Below are positions 24,742 to 35,305 of a stretch of 64,000 nt of DNA, piece after piece. Both the position numbers and the translations under genes were made by a program. The stretch spans positions 17,668,628-17,732,627 of the forward strand of contig JAKZAP010000010.1 of NCBI GenBank assembly GCA_023053575.1, written 5' to 3'. Under the pieces are notes generated by a model. The model was not told the origin of the DNA. It saw nothing but the letters and a program-made list of their open reading frames with translations, and did not search any database. The DNA is from Branchinecta lynchi. Its lineage: Eukaryota; Arthropoda; Branchiopoda; Anostraca; Branchinectidae. Position 1 is the stretch's first letter, and each line of letters opens with the position of its first letter.

Positions 24742-26389
24742 AGATACTGAAATGCATTGTTAAAGGAGCTGGTGCAAAGCAGAAACAAGGTATTTTGAGG
24801 CCCTCTTTAATCTCTCAACCAAAACACAAGCAAAGGTAGAGAGGAAATACCAAACACGCATGCTTCCCTTCCCACATTCAAAAGCATTACAGAAGGTGCG
24901 GTGGAAGGTGCTGATAATACACTGCAATTCTATTGAGACGGTGTTCTTGGCTTGTAATTTTGATAATTGCAAGCTGAGACTATAATTACATGTATGAAAA
25001 ACATTATACCGTGACGTTCTTCTAATCGCACTGTCAGGCACGTCAAGTCTCATATATCTACAAAAGTATTGCCTGATATCATCCACCCACAATAAAGGTG
25101 GACGATTGAATGATCAATCCACTGGCCCAGATCAAACGTCAGGCTAACCCTAGAGCATGCGTAAGCCATTACAGTATCGAGACGATTAGGGTACATGTTA
25201 TACATACAAAAAATTACATAAGTGCATATTTCGGCAATTCCTGGCAAGGGTCTTCGGCAGGCTGTCAACAAACCAATCAACTACCAACAAGAGCAAAGAT
25301 TCCGATGGGATCCCAAAGGAGAAAACTTTTTGGACTTTTTCATCTAGATCAGGTCTGGTTGACTTCCGGTCTTCGCTTTATCGCGTAATTTTAAGCCTGT
25401 CATTTTGTCCCTAATAAATCCCGTTAGGTCCTGTCTTTAATCTCACATTCAGCTCAGATAACGACTGGGATACCAAGAAGGCACACGGTGACAATGGATA
25501 GACTGACAGAAGAACGAACGGACTAATTCATGGGTATCATCATTTTTCCGAACACGTCCCTGAGGATTTGTTAGCGATACTTATTCCACACTGTGTCACG
25601 AACCCCGTTTGGAGTTCGGTAGAGCAACGACGGAGTACATTATCCTGAACTCAGAAACCTACAACGTCGCAACCCCTTTGACTACCTTCTACCCTAGCCT
25701 CTGTCAAGAGCAATAAGAATTCATAGGAGACCAAATTTATAACCCTGCTAATGCAACTAAGGGAAGAGCCATTAAAAAGTTATGCGGTTCAGCCAACAGT
25801 GCCTACCATGGGCACGTTATCGGTTAGTGGTTCTGTAAAATTTGCAAAGCCCAATGTTTTTAAAAACATTCTTGATAACAGATTAACGGTAACTTAAAAA
25901 GATTAAGGTAACTTAATTTTGTTTAAAAGAAAGTTGAAGAAATTTTAATTGAAAAAGGTGGTTGAATTTTGGGGGTTGTTGGAAGGGGGTGTAGGGAGGC
26001 GGGGAGTGAAGAGGTGGGGTGGGGGGAGGTGAGATGGGGGGGGGCGGTGGGTAGGTTGTGACGAGGAAATCATTTTTCTTTCCTATATTCTGTTTTTCTC
26101 TCTCTCTTTCTTTACCTCTTTTTTCTTTTCTTTCTTTGAAAATATATTAGATTAGTTTTTATGTCATTATTTATTGAATAATTTCAAGTTAAAAGGTGGT
26201 TAGAAGATACAGCCACCCACAGGACTTTTGTCTTTTATGTGGTTGTTGAGTTTTTTTGTACAATGTAGGCTACTTGTGTTCTTTTGGTGAAGTAAAAAAA
26301 TATCTGAATCTATCTGAATCTGAATCTGAGATTCTTGATTACACCACGAAAATGAGTGCTCGTCAGTAGAAGATACACGAAAAGCTATC
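24742..26389. other. No gene seen; fold-back remnant and G-rich block
   Basis: A degraded copy of the fold-back family (ATATTTCGGCAATTCCTGGC, CAAGGGTCTTCGGCAGGCTG) lies at 25,222-25,262. A strongly G-rich strand runs from 25,960 to 26,070 and is followed by a pyrimidine tract. Frames here, including 25,110-25,388, have no domain I recognise. Confidence 0.4.
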
Positions 26390-26640
26390 TGTTATAATGA
26401 CGACACGACAGCCTATCACATTCTTATGTTTGTAACCTTGTTTTTTTTCGTCATTATAATTGTCAGGGTGGCTGTTATCAGTGGGGTAGTGATACGACCA
26501 ATCCCATTATGTCACGACACGAGCTTTCAAGGGCTTACATAGGAGATCTTCTGAACGAAATGAACTGGGTTAAACTCATTTCTAGATCGAAGTTCTGTTA
26601 TCAAGTTTTCACAATGGTGGCAGCGATGGGATCTGACACG
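26390..26640 (+). mobile_element. Possible LTR plus primer-binding site
   Basis: A segment starting TGTTATAATGACGACACGAC and ending AAGTTTTCACA is followed at once by ATGGTGGCAGCGATGGGATC. This resembles a tRNA-primer-binding site of the 'TGGTGGCAG...GGGATC' kind in invertebrate LTR retrotransposons. No second LTR or gag/pol is visible. It could be the left remnant of a dead element or a chance match. Confidence 0.35.
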
Positions 26641-27139
26641 AAACGGTGGGATCTAACGAACTTCTATCTCGTTAAAGTCCGTAGACAGCGGACTTCTTAA
26701 ACCAAGAACAAATAATCCAATAGAGCCTCCGTCTCTGTTCCCATGCAGCGACTATGGATACCTCGACAAAACTGAGCAGAGACGGTGAGGTACTTGTGTT
26801 ATGGAGACATCCTAGCACTTTGCTCTGCAATAGTCCTCCTAGTTATTCCCTCCCTCTATCGCCTACTTTTCTATATATCTCTTTGGTTTTCATCACCATC
26901 ATTAATTTCCCGGCATCGTGACAATAGGTCACTCGGTCTTTATCCGCTAGCTCCAGTTAGCTGCTGACTAATCTGAGGTCAGGCTTTGATCTATTTCATT
27001 CTAAGTATTTTGGCTACGGAATGAGTCCGTAGCCAAAAGAGTTATCTTTCATCATGAGTCCGAGCAGGACCTGTCAGTTATTTTAGTATTTATGGTAAGG
27101 ATCAGTTTATATATTTAGCTAGGGACTCAGTGTTTGCTT
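26641..27139. other. No gene seen
   Basis: Unassigned DNA. The phrase AATCCAATAGAGCCTCCGTC near 26,710 recurs near 27,750, so a dispersed repeat spans part of this region. Confidence 0.35.
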
Positions 27140-27420
27140 CACACTTGCTTATAATAATAATAATAATGTATTTAAAGCCTTAGGGCCATATACAAACAAC
27201 TAAATATAAAACTTCACAATAAATACTGTTATCACACTACATAAACTAAACTGCACTTGCCCGATCAACTTTTATTTTAATACTATTCGACACGAATCTG
27301 CATACTGCACTAATTGCACCTGGAGATGTGCTCTTCATGATATCAGGAAACAGTATCTCCCTATCTCCCCAGCAAGATTCCCTTAAAATCGAGAGCATAT
27401 TATGTGTGAAACTCTTGTTC
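27140..27420 (-). mobile_element. LINE 3' fragment
   Basis: (AAT)n followed by TGTATTTAAAGCC and GGGCCATATACA matches the LINE 3' region near 21,030-21,065. The adjacent text (CTCCCTATCTCCCCAGCAAG) parallels the LINE C-terminal region there. Confidence 0.5.
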
Positions 27421-27967
27421 ACGTAATACGAGTAAATTCACTGTTGTCGTTATGGTCCATCTCGGCTAGTAGGCCTCGGGCTTGACTGGATATGTGAACT
27501 CCAGCTTCGCTAGGATATGTGAACCAGCTTGATTAGGGATTTCTGGATTGACTGCGGCTGAGCTATAGAATTCCCTGAGACTTTCCCTTGTAGCTTTTGT
27601 CCAGTTTCCTGACTGGTTCTGGGGCTAGTGGGAACCTACGGTGTCACAATGTCTTCAACCCACACGCCAGGAGCCTTAACTTCATTAAACCTCGCCTCCA
27701 CTCTTCCATACTTTTACAACACTTGCTATATCGAATTCTTAAACCAAGAGCAAATAATCTAATAGAACCTCCGTCTTTGGTCCCATGTAGCGACTAGGGA
27801 TCCGCCGACAAAACTGAGCGGAGCTACAGGTACTCGATAAGCTTTGAGTTGATACCCGTCTACTTCCCTCTTCGCCACTGCGGAGGAAGCATTCTGCATC
27901 TCGGTACATGTGACGTCATAATGGTAGACAACCAATCAGTCGTAAAGAATGACTCAGACGGCGTTAG

Positions 27968-28342
27968 TTAAAGGACCTGTCTTACCTGTAATACTAACGC
28001 AGCCTACTTCCGTAATCACTCCAACCATTTCTAAGCCCGGAGGCCCAAATTTCGTACGGTGCACACCCCTCTAATAAAACCTCTTGAATTTTCTAACCCG
28101 CGGTGTTTTACTACCTTCGATGCGTATCACGCTGTCGACGTTTGTCTGCCAGAAGTTTTCCATCAGAAAAAACGGTTATGTAAATTTTTCCTCGTTTTCG
28201 CTACGAGTCAAAGGGTGTCAAAAAAGGCTTAAAACAGCCAACGCCGTGGATAATTTGTTGAAAGCAGAGCCTAGTCTTAAATTATTCAATTAATTTTTAA
28301 ACACTGCCAGTTGAAGAGTAAATAGTGCGAGGGCTCCCTTAA
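27968..28342. mobile_element. TTAA-ended MITE, copy 3
   Basis: Starts TTAAAGGACCTGTCTTACCT and ends GGGCTCCCTTAA, with TTAA at both borders. The interior matches copy 1 closely (TTTTCCATCAGAAAAAACGG and GGCTTAAAACAGCCAACGCC). Confidence 0.75.
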
Positions 28343-28671
28343 GGAAATTTCTTCTCCGGGGCTCTGCTGCAATAGGCCTAGAGCTGTTAGAGGTTACGAC
28401 TTACGATGTTCCTCGTAGATCCTCGTTTGCATCGGGCAGGGTATCGATAACATATTCGGATACGAATGGTGGAGGTTCTTGTGATTATTTGTTCTTGCAT
28501 AAACCCACCATAATCATCAGCCTCCGCTTCACTCAAACCCACCATTTTGTTATGGTCACTGCCAGGGCGGGACACGACTTCAGGTATCAAACATTTCTGT
28601 TCTCATCAGCAACCCATTTCGATGAAGACAGAAAACAAAAAAGAAAGAAGACACGTAAGTTTTAGAAAGCA

Positions 28672-29025
28672 TTAAAAGACCAGTCTTACCTCTAATACTA
28701 ATGCAATACTAATGCAATCACTCCATATATTTCTAAACCCGTAGACCCCAATTGTACATTCTAACCCTTCTAAAAAAAACACGCTCATTTTCTCGCTTGC
28801 CGTGTTTTGCTACCTCCGATGTGTATCACGCGAGAAGTTTTTCCATCAGAAAAACCGGTTATGTAAATTGTTTCCCTGTTTTCCCTACAAGTCAACGGAT
28901 CTTGGAAAAGGCTTCAAATAGCCAAAATCGTGGGTTATTTGTTGAAAGCACAACATAGTTTTAAAGTATTCAAGTATTTTAAAGTACTGTAAGTTCAAGA
29001 GTAAATAGTGTGAGGGATCCTTTAA
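28672..29025. mobile_element. TTAA-ended MITE, copy 4
   Basis: Starts TTAAAAGACCAGTCTTACCT and ends GAGGGATCCTTTAA. The interior agrees with the other copies. It lies only about 330 bp from copy 3. Confidence 0.75.
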
Positions 29026-29285
29026 CTCTTTACAAGTTCATATCTAAAAAACCAAAATATGCCAATGCTGGTTGTTCACAGAGCATTTTTACTGCTTATG
29101 GTGGGAATTTAGGAAACCCGGCTTCACTTAATCGTTCGAAATGAGTGACAAGCGGTGAGCTTACAATTAACAACCAAATAAGTGAATTTACTCGAGGTTT
29201 TGTCATAATGTTGTGATAGTCTAGTCGAAAGTAAAGTTGCAGGTGGTAGGAAACAGAGATACAAAAAAAAAACAGCGTAGGCCTA

Positions 29286-29525
29286 TTTTGAGACCATTTC
29301 TAATTTGTTTCAGGCAGGTTTGAGAAATAGAAGTCCTACACCTTCACACAAAATCATTAGAGAACACAATGCTTTTAGAATTTCTATTACACGACAGGAT
29401 CTTTTTCTCAAACCTTATGAAAAATCTCTGGAACGACTTCAAAGAAGAAACCACAGCTGGAGAGTCGTTAGACGCCTGGACAGTGAGTACAAGGAAAAGC
29501 CTTAGAAGTATGACTAAAGACATAG
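29286..29525 (+). mobile_element. Probable LINE C-terminal fragment
   Basis: One plus-strand frame reads LMKNLWNDFKEETTAGESLD, a 'LWN...' C-terminal pattern similar to LINE ORF2 tails. Another frame is open (29,305-29,505) but meaningless. Short and dead. Confidence 0.4.
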
Positions 29526-30367
29526 ACATGACACAGAATTTTTTTTAATTTCATCAAAAACACATAAATTAAGCAAACAATTTACCATTAACGGCCACTT
29601 TTAAGACAACAAAAATCCTGATTGTGGCCGTAATTCTAACCACCATGAATCCACTATATCATTCCCTCCCCACCCTGTGTGTGTGTGGGGGGGGGGGGGG
29701 GGTACATTTTTTTTTAGCCCACAGGACCAAGATTAACTGGTTATATCCATAATGAGGAGTGGTTACAAGGATGGAAAACCCTTATTCCACCTATAGCTGT
29801 GATCGAAGTTGATGTAAAGATTCACTCACGGGCTTTAAACTGAATCTAGTTACCCATCACTTAAGCTTGACGACCCGCTGAAAGCTTGGTTGTTCCGCTA
29901 TTCGCGAATATTCGATTTTGGATTTTGGAAGTGGAATTTCTGTGTGATCTGTGGTACCTCTATGCGTTTGTATTTGTGCTGTATGCCTTACCAGAAAGAT
30001 TTATACATTTTTTTCTTGTTCAGGCACTAAGCAGTCTTCAACAAGCTCAACAGTGCCCACTGAAAAGCCGCGTTACTGTTGCGATTAAAACTTCCCACAT
30101 CCTAGTAGAATTTACGTTGGGGGGACGGCCGCAGATATTCTGAACGTCATAATTAGAGCAATTGGTGGAAAATAAAAAAAATCCCTTGGCAGAATCCAAA
30201 TTCTCCAGTATATTCAGTTAAATGACACAGTAATAAGTTGGCTCTGTAAACCTTAACGTTCCCATTTTTCACCACGGTTCAAATTCCCCGAACAAACAAA
30301 ACAGCTACGCATTAACTGTTGTAGTAACTCTCTACTGTGAAAGTACACTTCCTATTAGACGCAATCT
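29526..30367. other. No gene seen; (TG)n/poly-G at ~29,675
   Basis: A GTGTGTGTG tract runs into a poly-G run near 29,680-29,702. The rest is unassigned. The 29,886-30,143 frame has no recognised domain. Confidence 0.35.
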
Positions 30368-30526
30368 TAGTTGCGTTTTTGCGGATACCACGGTATCTGA
30401 CAGCTCGGCAACTGGATCTGTATATTGTCGTTTTTGCAGTTACCGCGGTATCTGCTACTACGGTCACTTTGCAAAATAGACAATTGCCGAATTTGCGCTT
30501 TTAGAAGTCATCCCAAAAGATAAACT
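30368..30526. mobile_element. GTTGCGTTTT MITE, copy 3, cut by a later insertion
   Basis: TAGTTGCGTTTTTGCGGATA starts it, followed by GATACCACGG-type palindromes and GAAGTCATCCCAAAAG, all as in the 23,155 copy. It stops where the fold-back element begins at about 30,527, so the fold-back insertion is younger. Confidence 0.65.
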
Positions 30527-30656
30527 ATATTCTTTGAGCCCAAGCTGACTTTGAAACATTTATTCAAACAATGTTTACAACGGATACGTCAGCTATGATT
30601 CTTCATCAGCGATATTTCGGCCCTTCTTGGCAAGGGTCCTCGTCAGGCTGTCAATC
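30527..30656 (-). mobile_element. Fold-back family, subfamily A, well preserved
   Basis: Reads TATTCTTTGAGCCCAAGCTG, then ATTTATTCAAACAATG, ACGGATACGTCAGCT, GATATTTCGGCCCTTCTTGG and CAAGGGTCCTCGTCAGGCTG. This is the longest clean single arm in the window, opposite in orientation to the block at 12,999. The right border is blurred by a 60-bp tandem duplication (30,655-30,779) starting CAGGCTGTCAATCCTCTGG. Confidence 0.8.
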
Positions 30657-30779
30657 CTCTGGTTCAACTTCGGGGAACGAAACAACAAACCTGTAATCGT
30701 TTACAGGTTTGTTTCAGGCTGTCAATCCTCTGGTTCAACTTCGTGGAAGGAAACAACAAACCTGTAATAGTTTACAGGC

Positions 30780-31357
30780 CAAAATTGAATGATTTTCAAT
30801 TTCGCGCGGAAATGCAGGTGATTAAATATGTGGACTCCTGAGTCATCTCCAGGCAAGGAAACTAACCAAGGGTTTGCTATAAGAGACATTAGATGGCGCG
30901 AGAAAGGCCGCCTCAAGATCCTCGACATGCTAGTGCATCGGAGCATACTTTTACTCTACAGGAGTTTTTCGTTTGTTTCAGAGCTTTCAGACACGTTCGA
31001 TATATCAGAGTAACAAGATTGATGTTTGTACTCAATAAGACCATGAGCCCGTAGCAAACAGTACATTACTTGGTTGTTCCCAGCTCACTTTCCACTGCCC
31101 TGCTTAACAGAGAGATTATCTCCCTCCTTCATTTAGGGTCATTTTGGTCCACTTCCTGGAACGGCGCTGGAGTGCATATTTTTTTGCTGAAATCGGATCC
31201 AGTTCTTTTGACAACTATTTTGTAGAAGTCAGGAGCTGTGTTTCATCAAACAGTCCGTTGTCGGTCATGTTGTGACGATCGGAAATAATTTTTCTGGATA
31301 ACTTTGAAGCCTGTCTGTTGGTATTAATGAATGATTTATAAAGCACTGCAAGAGGGT
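30780..31357. other. No gene seen; left flank of the Polinton
   Basis: No domain or repeat recognised. The six bases before the element are GAGGGT, which do not match the six after it (CCCATT). Confidence 0.4.
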
Positions 31358-31991
31358 AGTAGTTATATAAAGGGGCTCCCACTCCACCCTCCCCCCAATT
31401 TCAAAACCCCATTTTAACATCAATTTCTTAAATTTTAACATCCTTTTTACCAAATTATCCCCCTTTTTAAGAACATTTTTATTTTCTTAATTCCAAAATA
31501 AAGGATACAAGAAATGAGAATATTACCCTTTACTACATATAAAATACTACAATATACTACTACTTCTTTTTTTTTTTACATTTTTCATTTTTTATTCAAA
31601 TATTACTGAGTAAACAGTTCTAAATCCACATATGTTTCTTTGTTCTTGTTTTCGCGTACAATAGGCTGCAAAACCAGATTTTTCTTTAAAAGTAATTCGT
31701 TAGCAATGGCATTATATTTCTGTGTTATAAACAAATCACAGGGTTTGTCATTATGATTAATAACTACAACCAACTTATCACCATATTTTGTCTTAGCAAT
31801 TCTCATTTTAACAATAGTATATTTCAGTCCTAGAACTAGTTCTTCTTTCCTGATTGTCTCATTGTATTTATTCATTTTGATTGTATGCAAGACTTCCTTT
31901 GTGGACTCCATTTATTAGGGGATGATTTTATTAAATAAAAATCCAGGCTCACAAACTCACATACATATTTTTGTTAATAATACCTAATGTA
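31358..31991. repeat. Polinton left terminal inverted repeat
   Basis: Matches the complement of 44,056-44,688 at about 96-97%. The terminal 250 bp differ by about five substitutions and a few single-base indels. The repeat contains a complete 102-codon gene (31,603-31,911). Its inner edge reaches into the 3' end of the capsid gene, including its stop codon. Confidence 0.93.
31603..31911 (-). CDS. TIR-encoded small protein, OB-fold-like, left copy
   Basis: A 102-residue protein with a central segment TKYGDKLVVVINHNDKPCDL. Small Polinton and insect-virus-like proteins with a 'TKYG...V.V' strand pattern are thought to have an OB-type single-stranded nucleic-acid-binding fold. That assignment is by pattern only. 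Such a role would fit protein-primed replication, where displaced strands need coating (compare adenovirus DBP). The start sits in the leader CCTAATAAATG shared by the element's genes. Transcription points outward to the terminus. A second copy is in the right TIR at 44,136-44,444; only residues 9 (His/Asn) and 12 (Lys/Arg) differ, against ten synonymous changes. Confidence 0.8.
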   Translation of the reverse strand: MESTKEVLHTIKMNKYNETIRKEELVLGLKYTIVKMRIAKTKYGDKLVVVINHNDKPCDLFITQKYNAIANELLLKKNLVLQPIVRENKNKETYVDLELFTQ

Positions 31992-32728
31992 GCTTTTCTT
32001 TCATAATATATAACACAGTAAACATTATATGGTACGGGTTGATTATCTTTCAACGTTAAACTTATTTCAATATCAGCAGTTGTTCCATTATAAATATTTG
32101 ACTCGTGTTTGGAAACATCGAAACAGAATAGTGGATATACTTCTTTAAATTCTTCTATACTAACAACACTACCAGTATCAAATGCTAATTGTTTATAACC
32201 CAAATGTATGAACCTATTGTAAAGATTTGAGTATTTACATTTGTCATCGCTAAAATCACATTTAAGTGGTTCTTCGGGATATTTATCCCCATTAATTCTA
32301 AGTTCTATGTCTGTTAAATTCATATGATCAAACACCATATTATTCATTAATTGATTGTTATGCTTTTCATTTTTCTGGAGCATCACAACTACTTTTGTTG
32401 GATTGTTTCTCTCAGATATAACTTTCCAAGTGTGTTCCTTATTTTGACTAACATCGCTTTTATAAGTATTACATGCTTCCCACATCAGATTATGCTTTTT
32501 ATCCTTAGCAGGACCCTTTTCTAATTCACTCATCATTTCGATACTAGGAGCTACAATAGGGATCTTCCAGGATAAATACTCGATTACTACTTTGAAATTA
32601 GTATTTCCATTTCTTATAATCATGTTGTTATCATCATTTCTTCTTACAAATAATTTATGCGATGCACCTCTGAAGAATCGTTTGTTTCCTTTCAGAAATC
32701 CAAACAATTCTGATAATGGTAAATACAT
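31949..32728 (-). pseudogene. Major capsid protein (DJR), C-terminal part after in-frame TGA
   Basis: A 259-codon frame beginning near MYLPLSELFGFLKGNKRF. The 'PL..LF.F......FRG..H.L...R' pattern marks the second jelly roll of Polinton double-jelly-roll capsid proteins. It lies in the same frame as the upstream 192-codon piece, separated by TGA and two sense codons, so the two are halves of one gene of about 454 codons. No TAAATG leader stands in front of the ATG at 32,728, unlike the element's true gene starts. The last codons and stop lie inside the left TIR. Function if intact: hexon-like coat protein. I infer either a nonsense mutation or readthrough. Confidence 0.85.
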
Positions 32729-32734
32729 ATTTAC

Positions 32735-33313
32735 TCATTTACTGCTCTTTGTTCTGTTATATCTTTTTTCAAATCCTTTATTATAATTATTATTATTTCT
32801 CAAACTGACTGTTCCACCCCCTGCTGCAGCCCCTGCTACTACTGGAGTTGCAGTAAAAGAAGCAACTACAGGATTAATTTCTTTTCCTTGATTATAATCC
32901 TTATACCAGAAATGATTTCTTGCTGCACTTCTAGAATAATCATCAGAGTAATCAATCAACTTTGTAACGGTAGTTGTAATACCAACATGATTAATTTTTT
33001 CAACCGATTCATCGTTTATTACATATTCAGCGGTACTGAATAAATTAAATCCATTGTTCGTCAAAGTAGCAATATCGGTTGCAGCTATATTATCTCCATT
33101 TTCTTTCACTATTCTTACACTAACATCAAGATAACTTTCACTTGGATAAAACCAGGAATCTAATTTCTTCGTTACGAATTCAAACTCTGATTTATTAGAT
33201 ACATTCACATCTGTTTCTCGAATTTCTTTAAATTCGTATTTTACCACTGTATCATCAACAAGTGGTTCGTCAAATATGTTCCATTGAGGACTGATAACTT
33301 TATTTACTGCCAT
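32735..33313 (-). CDS. Major capsid protein (DJR), N-terminal part, ends at in-frame TGA
   Basis: A 192-residue N-terminal half of the double-jelly-roll capsid protein, starting in a TATATAAATG leader. It contains an early 'YEF.E' strand and FYPSESYLDVSVRIVKENGD, matching the first jelly roll ('P.SYL.V...I'), and ends in a flexible Gly/Asn-rich stretch (GAAAGGGTVSLRNNNN). Normal Polinton capsid proteins continue beyond this point, and here the same frame continues after the TGA at 32,735-32,737. The following base is G, which is not a known strongly leaky context. With penton and ATPase present, the element was once able to encode a virion. Confidence 0.85.
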   Translation of the reverse strand: MAVNKVISPQWNIFDEPLVDDTVVKYEFKEIRETDVNVSNKSEFEFVTKKLDSWFYPSESYLDVSVRIVKENGDNIAATDIATLTNNGFNLFSTAEYVINDESVEKINHVGITTTVTKLIDYSDDYSRSAARNHFWYKDYNQGKEINPVVASFTATPVVAGAAAGGGTVSLRNNNNYNKGFEKRYNRTKSSK

Positions 33314-33343
33314 TTATATAAGAAAGAAATTATTAAATAAAAC

Positions 33344-33700
33344 TTATTTCAGAATCTTTAATCCATTTCCAGTCATTAACGTTTTGATCAAGTCCTGACT
33401 TCTTTGATTTAAAATCCTTTTATTTGTACCGATAAGATCCTTCATCGATTTTTTGTTTCCAATTACATCAATGAGTTCCTTCTTGTTTACATTGATCAGA
33501 TCTTTCCCATATTCTATTGCTCTGTTTTTCAACAACTCAAATCTCGGTTTAATAATATTATTATACATTGATATAGCCCCATCTTTTATTTGTTTTGCTG
33601 ACGTTTGAAATAACTGGGAATTAACAATGTTTTTGAATACACTACCGATTCCACTTCCATACTGCTTTTTATAAAGTAATCGCTTATTATTAATCAACAT
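33344..33700 (-). CDS. Minor capsid protein, adenovirus pVI-like
   Basis: A 118-residue basic protein. Near the N-terminus (residues 14-21) it has QYGSGIGS, a Gly-rich site similar to adenain cleavage sites at the head of pVI-like proteins. An amphipathic helix (VFKNIVNSQLFQTSAKQI) and a Lys/Asn-rich helical remainder follow. In adenoviruses pVI links hexon and core and lyses the endosomal membrane after processing; Polintons often have a small analogue between capsid and penton genes, as here. The start is in ACCTATAAATG. Assignment rests on size, position, Gly motif and amphipathic profile. Confidence 0.6.
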   Translation of the reverse strand: MLINNKRLLYKKQYGSGIGSVFKNIVNSQLFQTSAKQIKDGAISMYNNIIKPRFELLKNRAIEYGKDLINVNKKELIDVIGNKKSMKDLIGTNKRILNQRSQDLIKTLMTGNGLKILK

Positions 33701-33732
33701 TTATAGGTAAATAATTTTATTTCACTAATCCT

Positions 33733-34455
33733 TTAAGCTTTTCTTAAATGCAGCACGTATCCAACGTTATCACCATTCAAATCGATAGGTCTTCCCAACT
33801 GATCAGTAATTGTCATTCTCAAGGAGTAAATAAAGTCTTTTGTATTAATAGGAAGGTAGATTAATTGTCTAGGATTCTCAACAATTTGACAACCCGGTTC
33901 TGTATTAGGAACAAATGTCCAAATGACATCTGATTTACTTTTGTTTACGATAGAACTGTTTACGAGAGAGCAGTGAATTTGAATTTTATCAACGCTTCTT
34001 GTTATATTCGGAAGCTTTGTACCTTCATTGATTTTCTTAGATATCTCACTATCCTTATCAAATCCTAAAATCTGACACAAGTCACTATTAAATCTAAACA
34101 TGTATTTTTCTTGTAATATGATGACAAATCTCATAGATGCTGGATTTGATGAAATGACAATAGGACATTTATCTTTTGGGGTATCAAAATACTGACACAA
34201 AAAATAATTCAAACAATCATCGTTATACATCCCATTAGGAATAGTAACATTCATCCATTCTGTTGCATTATTATCTTCATCTTTCCTGTATTGAAATGTA
34301 TTATTTCCAAATTTATCACTTATATTATGCCATGAATACCACAAAGTACACTGATTCAAACCTATTTCATAATCCCAATTACGATTCAATTCGATTGGTT
34401 GACTAAATGTTATATCAATGATACTTTCATTACCTTCAATGTTTAACAACACCAT
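33733..34455 (-). CDS. Minor capsid (penton) protein, single jelly roll
   Basis: A 240-residue protein beginning MVLLNIEGNESIIDITFSQP and continuing with ELNRNWDYEIGLNQCTLWYS. These are the N-terminal strands of the single-jelly-roll penton of Polintons ('I.L....YE..L......YS'). VTIPNGMY follows at about residues 70-77, another conserved turn. The length is close to other Polinton pentons (about 220-260). It would plug the fivefold vertices of the capsid. The start TCTAATAAATG overlaps the end of the upstream PY-like gene (TAA stop three bases before the ATG), which suggests linked organisation. Confidence 0.82.
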   Translation of the reverse strand: MVLLNIEGNESIIDITFSQPIELNRNWDYEIGLNQCTLWYSWHNISDKFGNNTFQYRKDEDNNATEWMNVTIPNGMYNDDCLNYFLCQYFDTPKDKCPIVISSNPASMRFVIILQEKYMFRFNSDLCQILGFDKDSEISKKINEGTKLPNITRSVDKIQIHCSLVNSSIVNKSKSDVIWTFVPNTEPGCQIVENPRQLIYLPINTKDFIYSLRMTITDQLGRPIDLNGDNVGYVLHLRKA

Positions 34456-34458
34456 TTA

Positions 34459-35289
34459 TTAGAAATATTTTTTATATATTGAATTGTAATATCTCTTCGT
34501 AAGAAATTTATTTCGCATTAACGAATCCAAAATATCAATAGCTTCATTTCTCACCTCGTCAGATGTATTTCCGTTTACTCTGCTACCTATCAAAGTGTAT
34601 AATTTTGAAATCATTTCATCACAATTCATAAATACTCCAGTTCCTTGTTGGTTGACTAATGGGAAATAGGTTTGAATGGTTTTTAACCTATTCTTGTATT
34701 CTTTTATAAATTCAATGTGTTTATCATACTTACTAGAACTATAACTTTTACTTTTCATACCACCATAACTTTGACTTATAGATGTTAAATAATTCAGAGC
34801 CCCATCTATTTCGTTATGATGCTTAAGGTAATAATGAGGCATTTTAAAATAACTATCGGTACCATTCCAGTCATCTTTATATTTTAAATTAATTTGATTT
34901 AATAATTCCACATCAATATTTAAGTTTAGATTTACGTCATATGGTTGTTCTAGATTGGGTTCTATAGCAGGAGTGGGAGCTCGACTCGATTCCTCTGAAG
35001 TAGTGGTCTGTAAAGCTGTTTTAAATGTATCACCTAATCTGAGAAACCGTCTTCTTGAATTATTATCACCTTCCTGTAGTTTATTAATTATCGTTTCAGC
35101 GTTCTCTTGTAATTTTTTGATGGTGTCTTTAGTGTTTTCTTTTTGTGCTATAATAACTGGAGCGTTTAATTCTGAAGCATATTCCCGAAATCCTGCCTTC
35201 TCCATCTCATTTTGTTGAACCTTTCTTCTCTGAACTTCTCTGTTCTTCACTATATCCGATAACATATCACTCAAGCGTCTTGAATCCAT
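34459..35289 (-). CDS. PY-like Polinton protein, function unknown
   Basis: A 276-residue protein. The N-terminal third is charged and probably coiled-coil (EKAGFREYASELNAPVII, then NTKDTIKKLQENAETIINKL). The middle has KYKDDWNGTDSYFKMPHYYL. The C-terminus is a helical module (SRVNGNTSDEVRNEAIDILD...LTKRYYNSIYKKYF) similar to the conserved tail of Polinton PY proteins ('GNTGVRNE...ILD.L'). PY is conserved in the superfamily but has no proven role; a structural or packaging role is usually assumed. It starts in GTATATAAATG and abuts the penton gene. Confidence 0.6.
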   Translation of the reverse strand: MDSRRLSDMLSDIVKNREVQRRKVQQNEMEKAGFREYASELNAPVIIAQKENTKDTIKKLQENAETIINKLQEGDNNSRRRFLRLGDTFKTALQTTTSEESSRAPTPAIEPNLEQPYDVNLNLNIDVELLNQINLKYKDDWNGTDSYFKMPHYYLKHHNEIDGALNYLTSISQSYGGMKSKSYSSSKYDKHIEFIKEYKNRLKTIQTYFPLVNQQGTGVFMNCDEMISKLYTLIGSRVNGNTSDEVRNEAIDILDSLMRNKFLTKRYYNSIYKKYF

Positions 35290-35305
35290 TTATATACAAG
35301 TAATT

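Noticed and set aside
32726..32737. The two capsid pieces as separate genes with an overlapping re-initiation signal
   Set aside because: They are in the same frame, both are needed for the double jelly roll, and the second ATG lacks the TAAATG leader found at the element's other starts.
32592..32786. Plus-strand ORF across the capsid gene
   Set aside because: Antisense shadow of the capsid reading frame.
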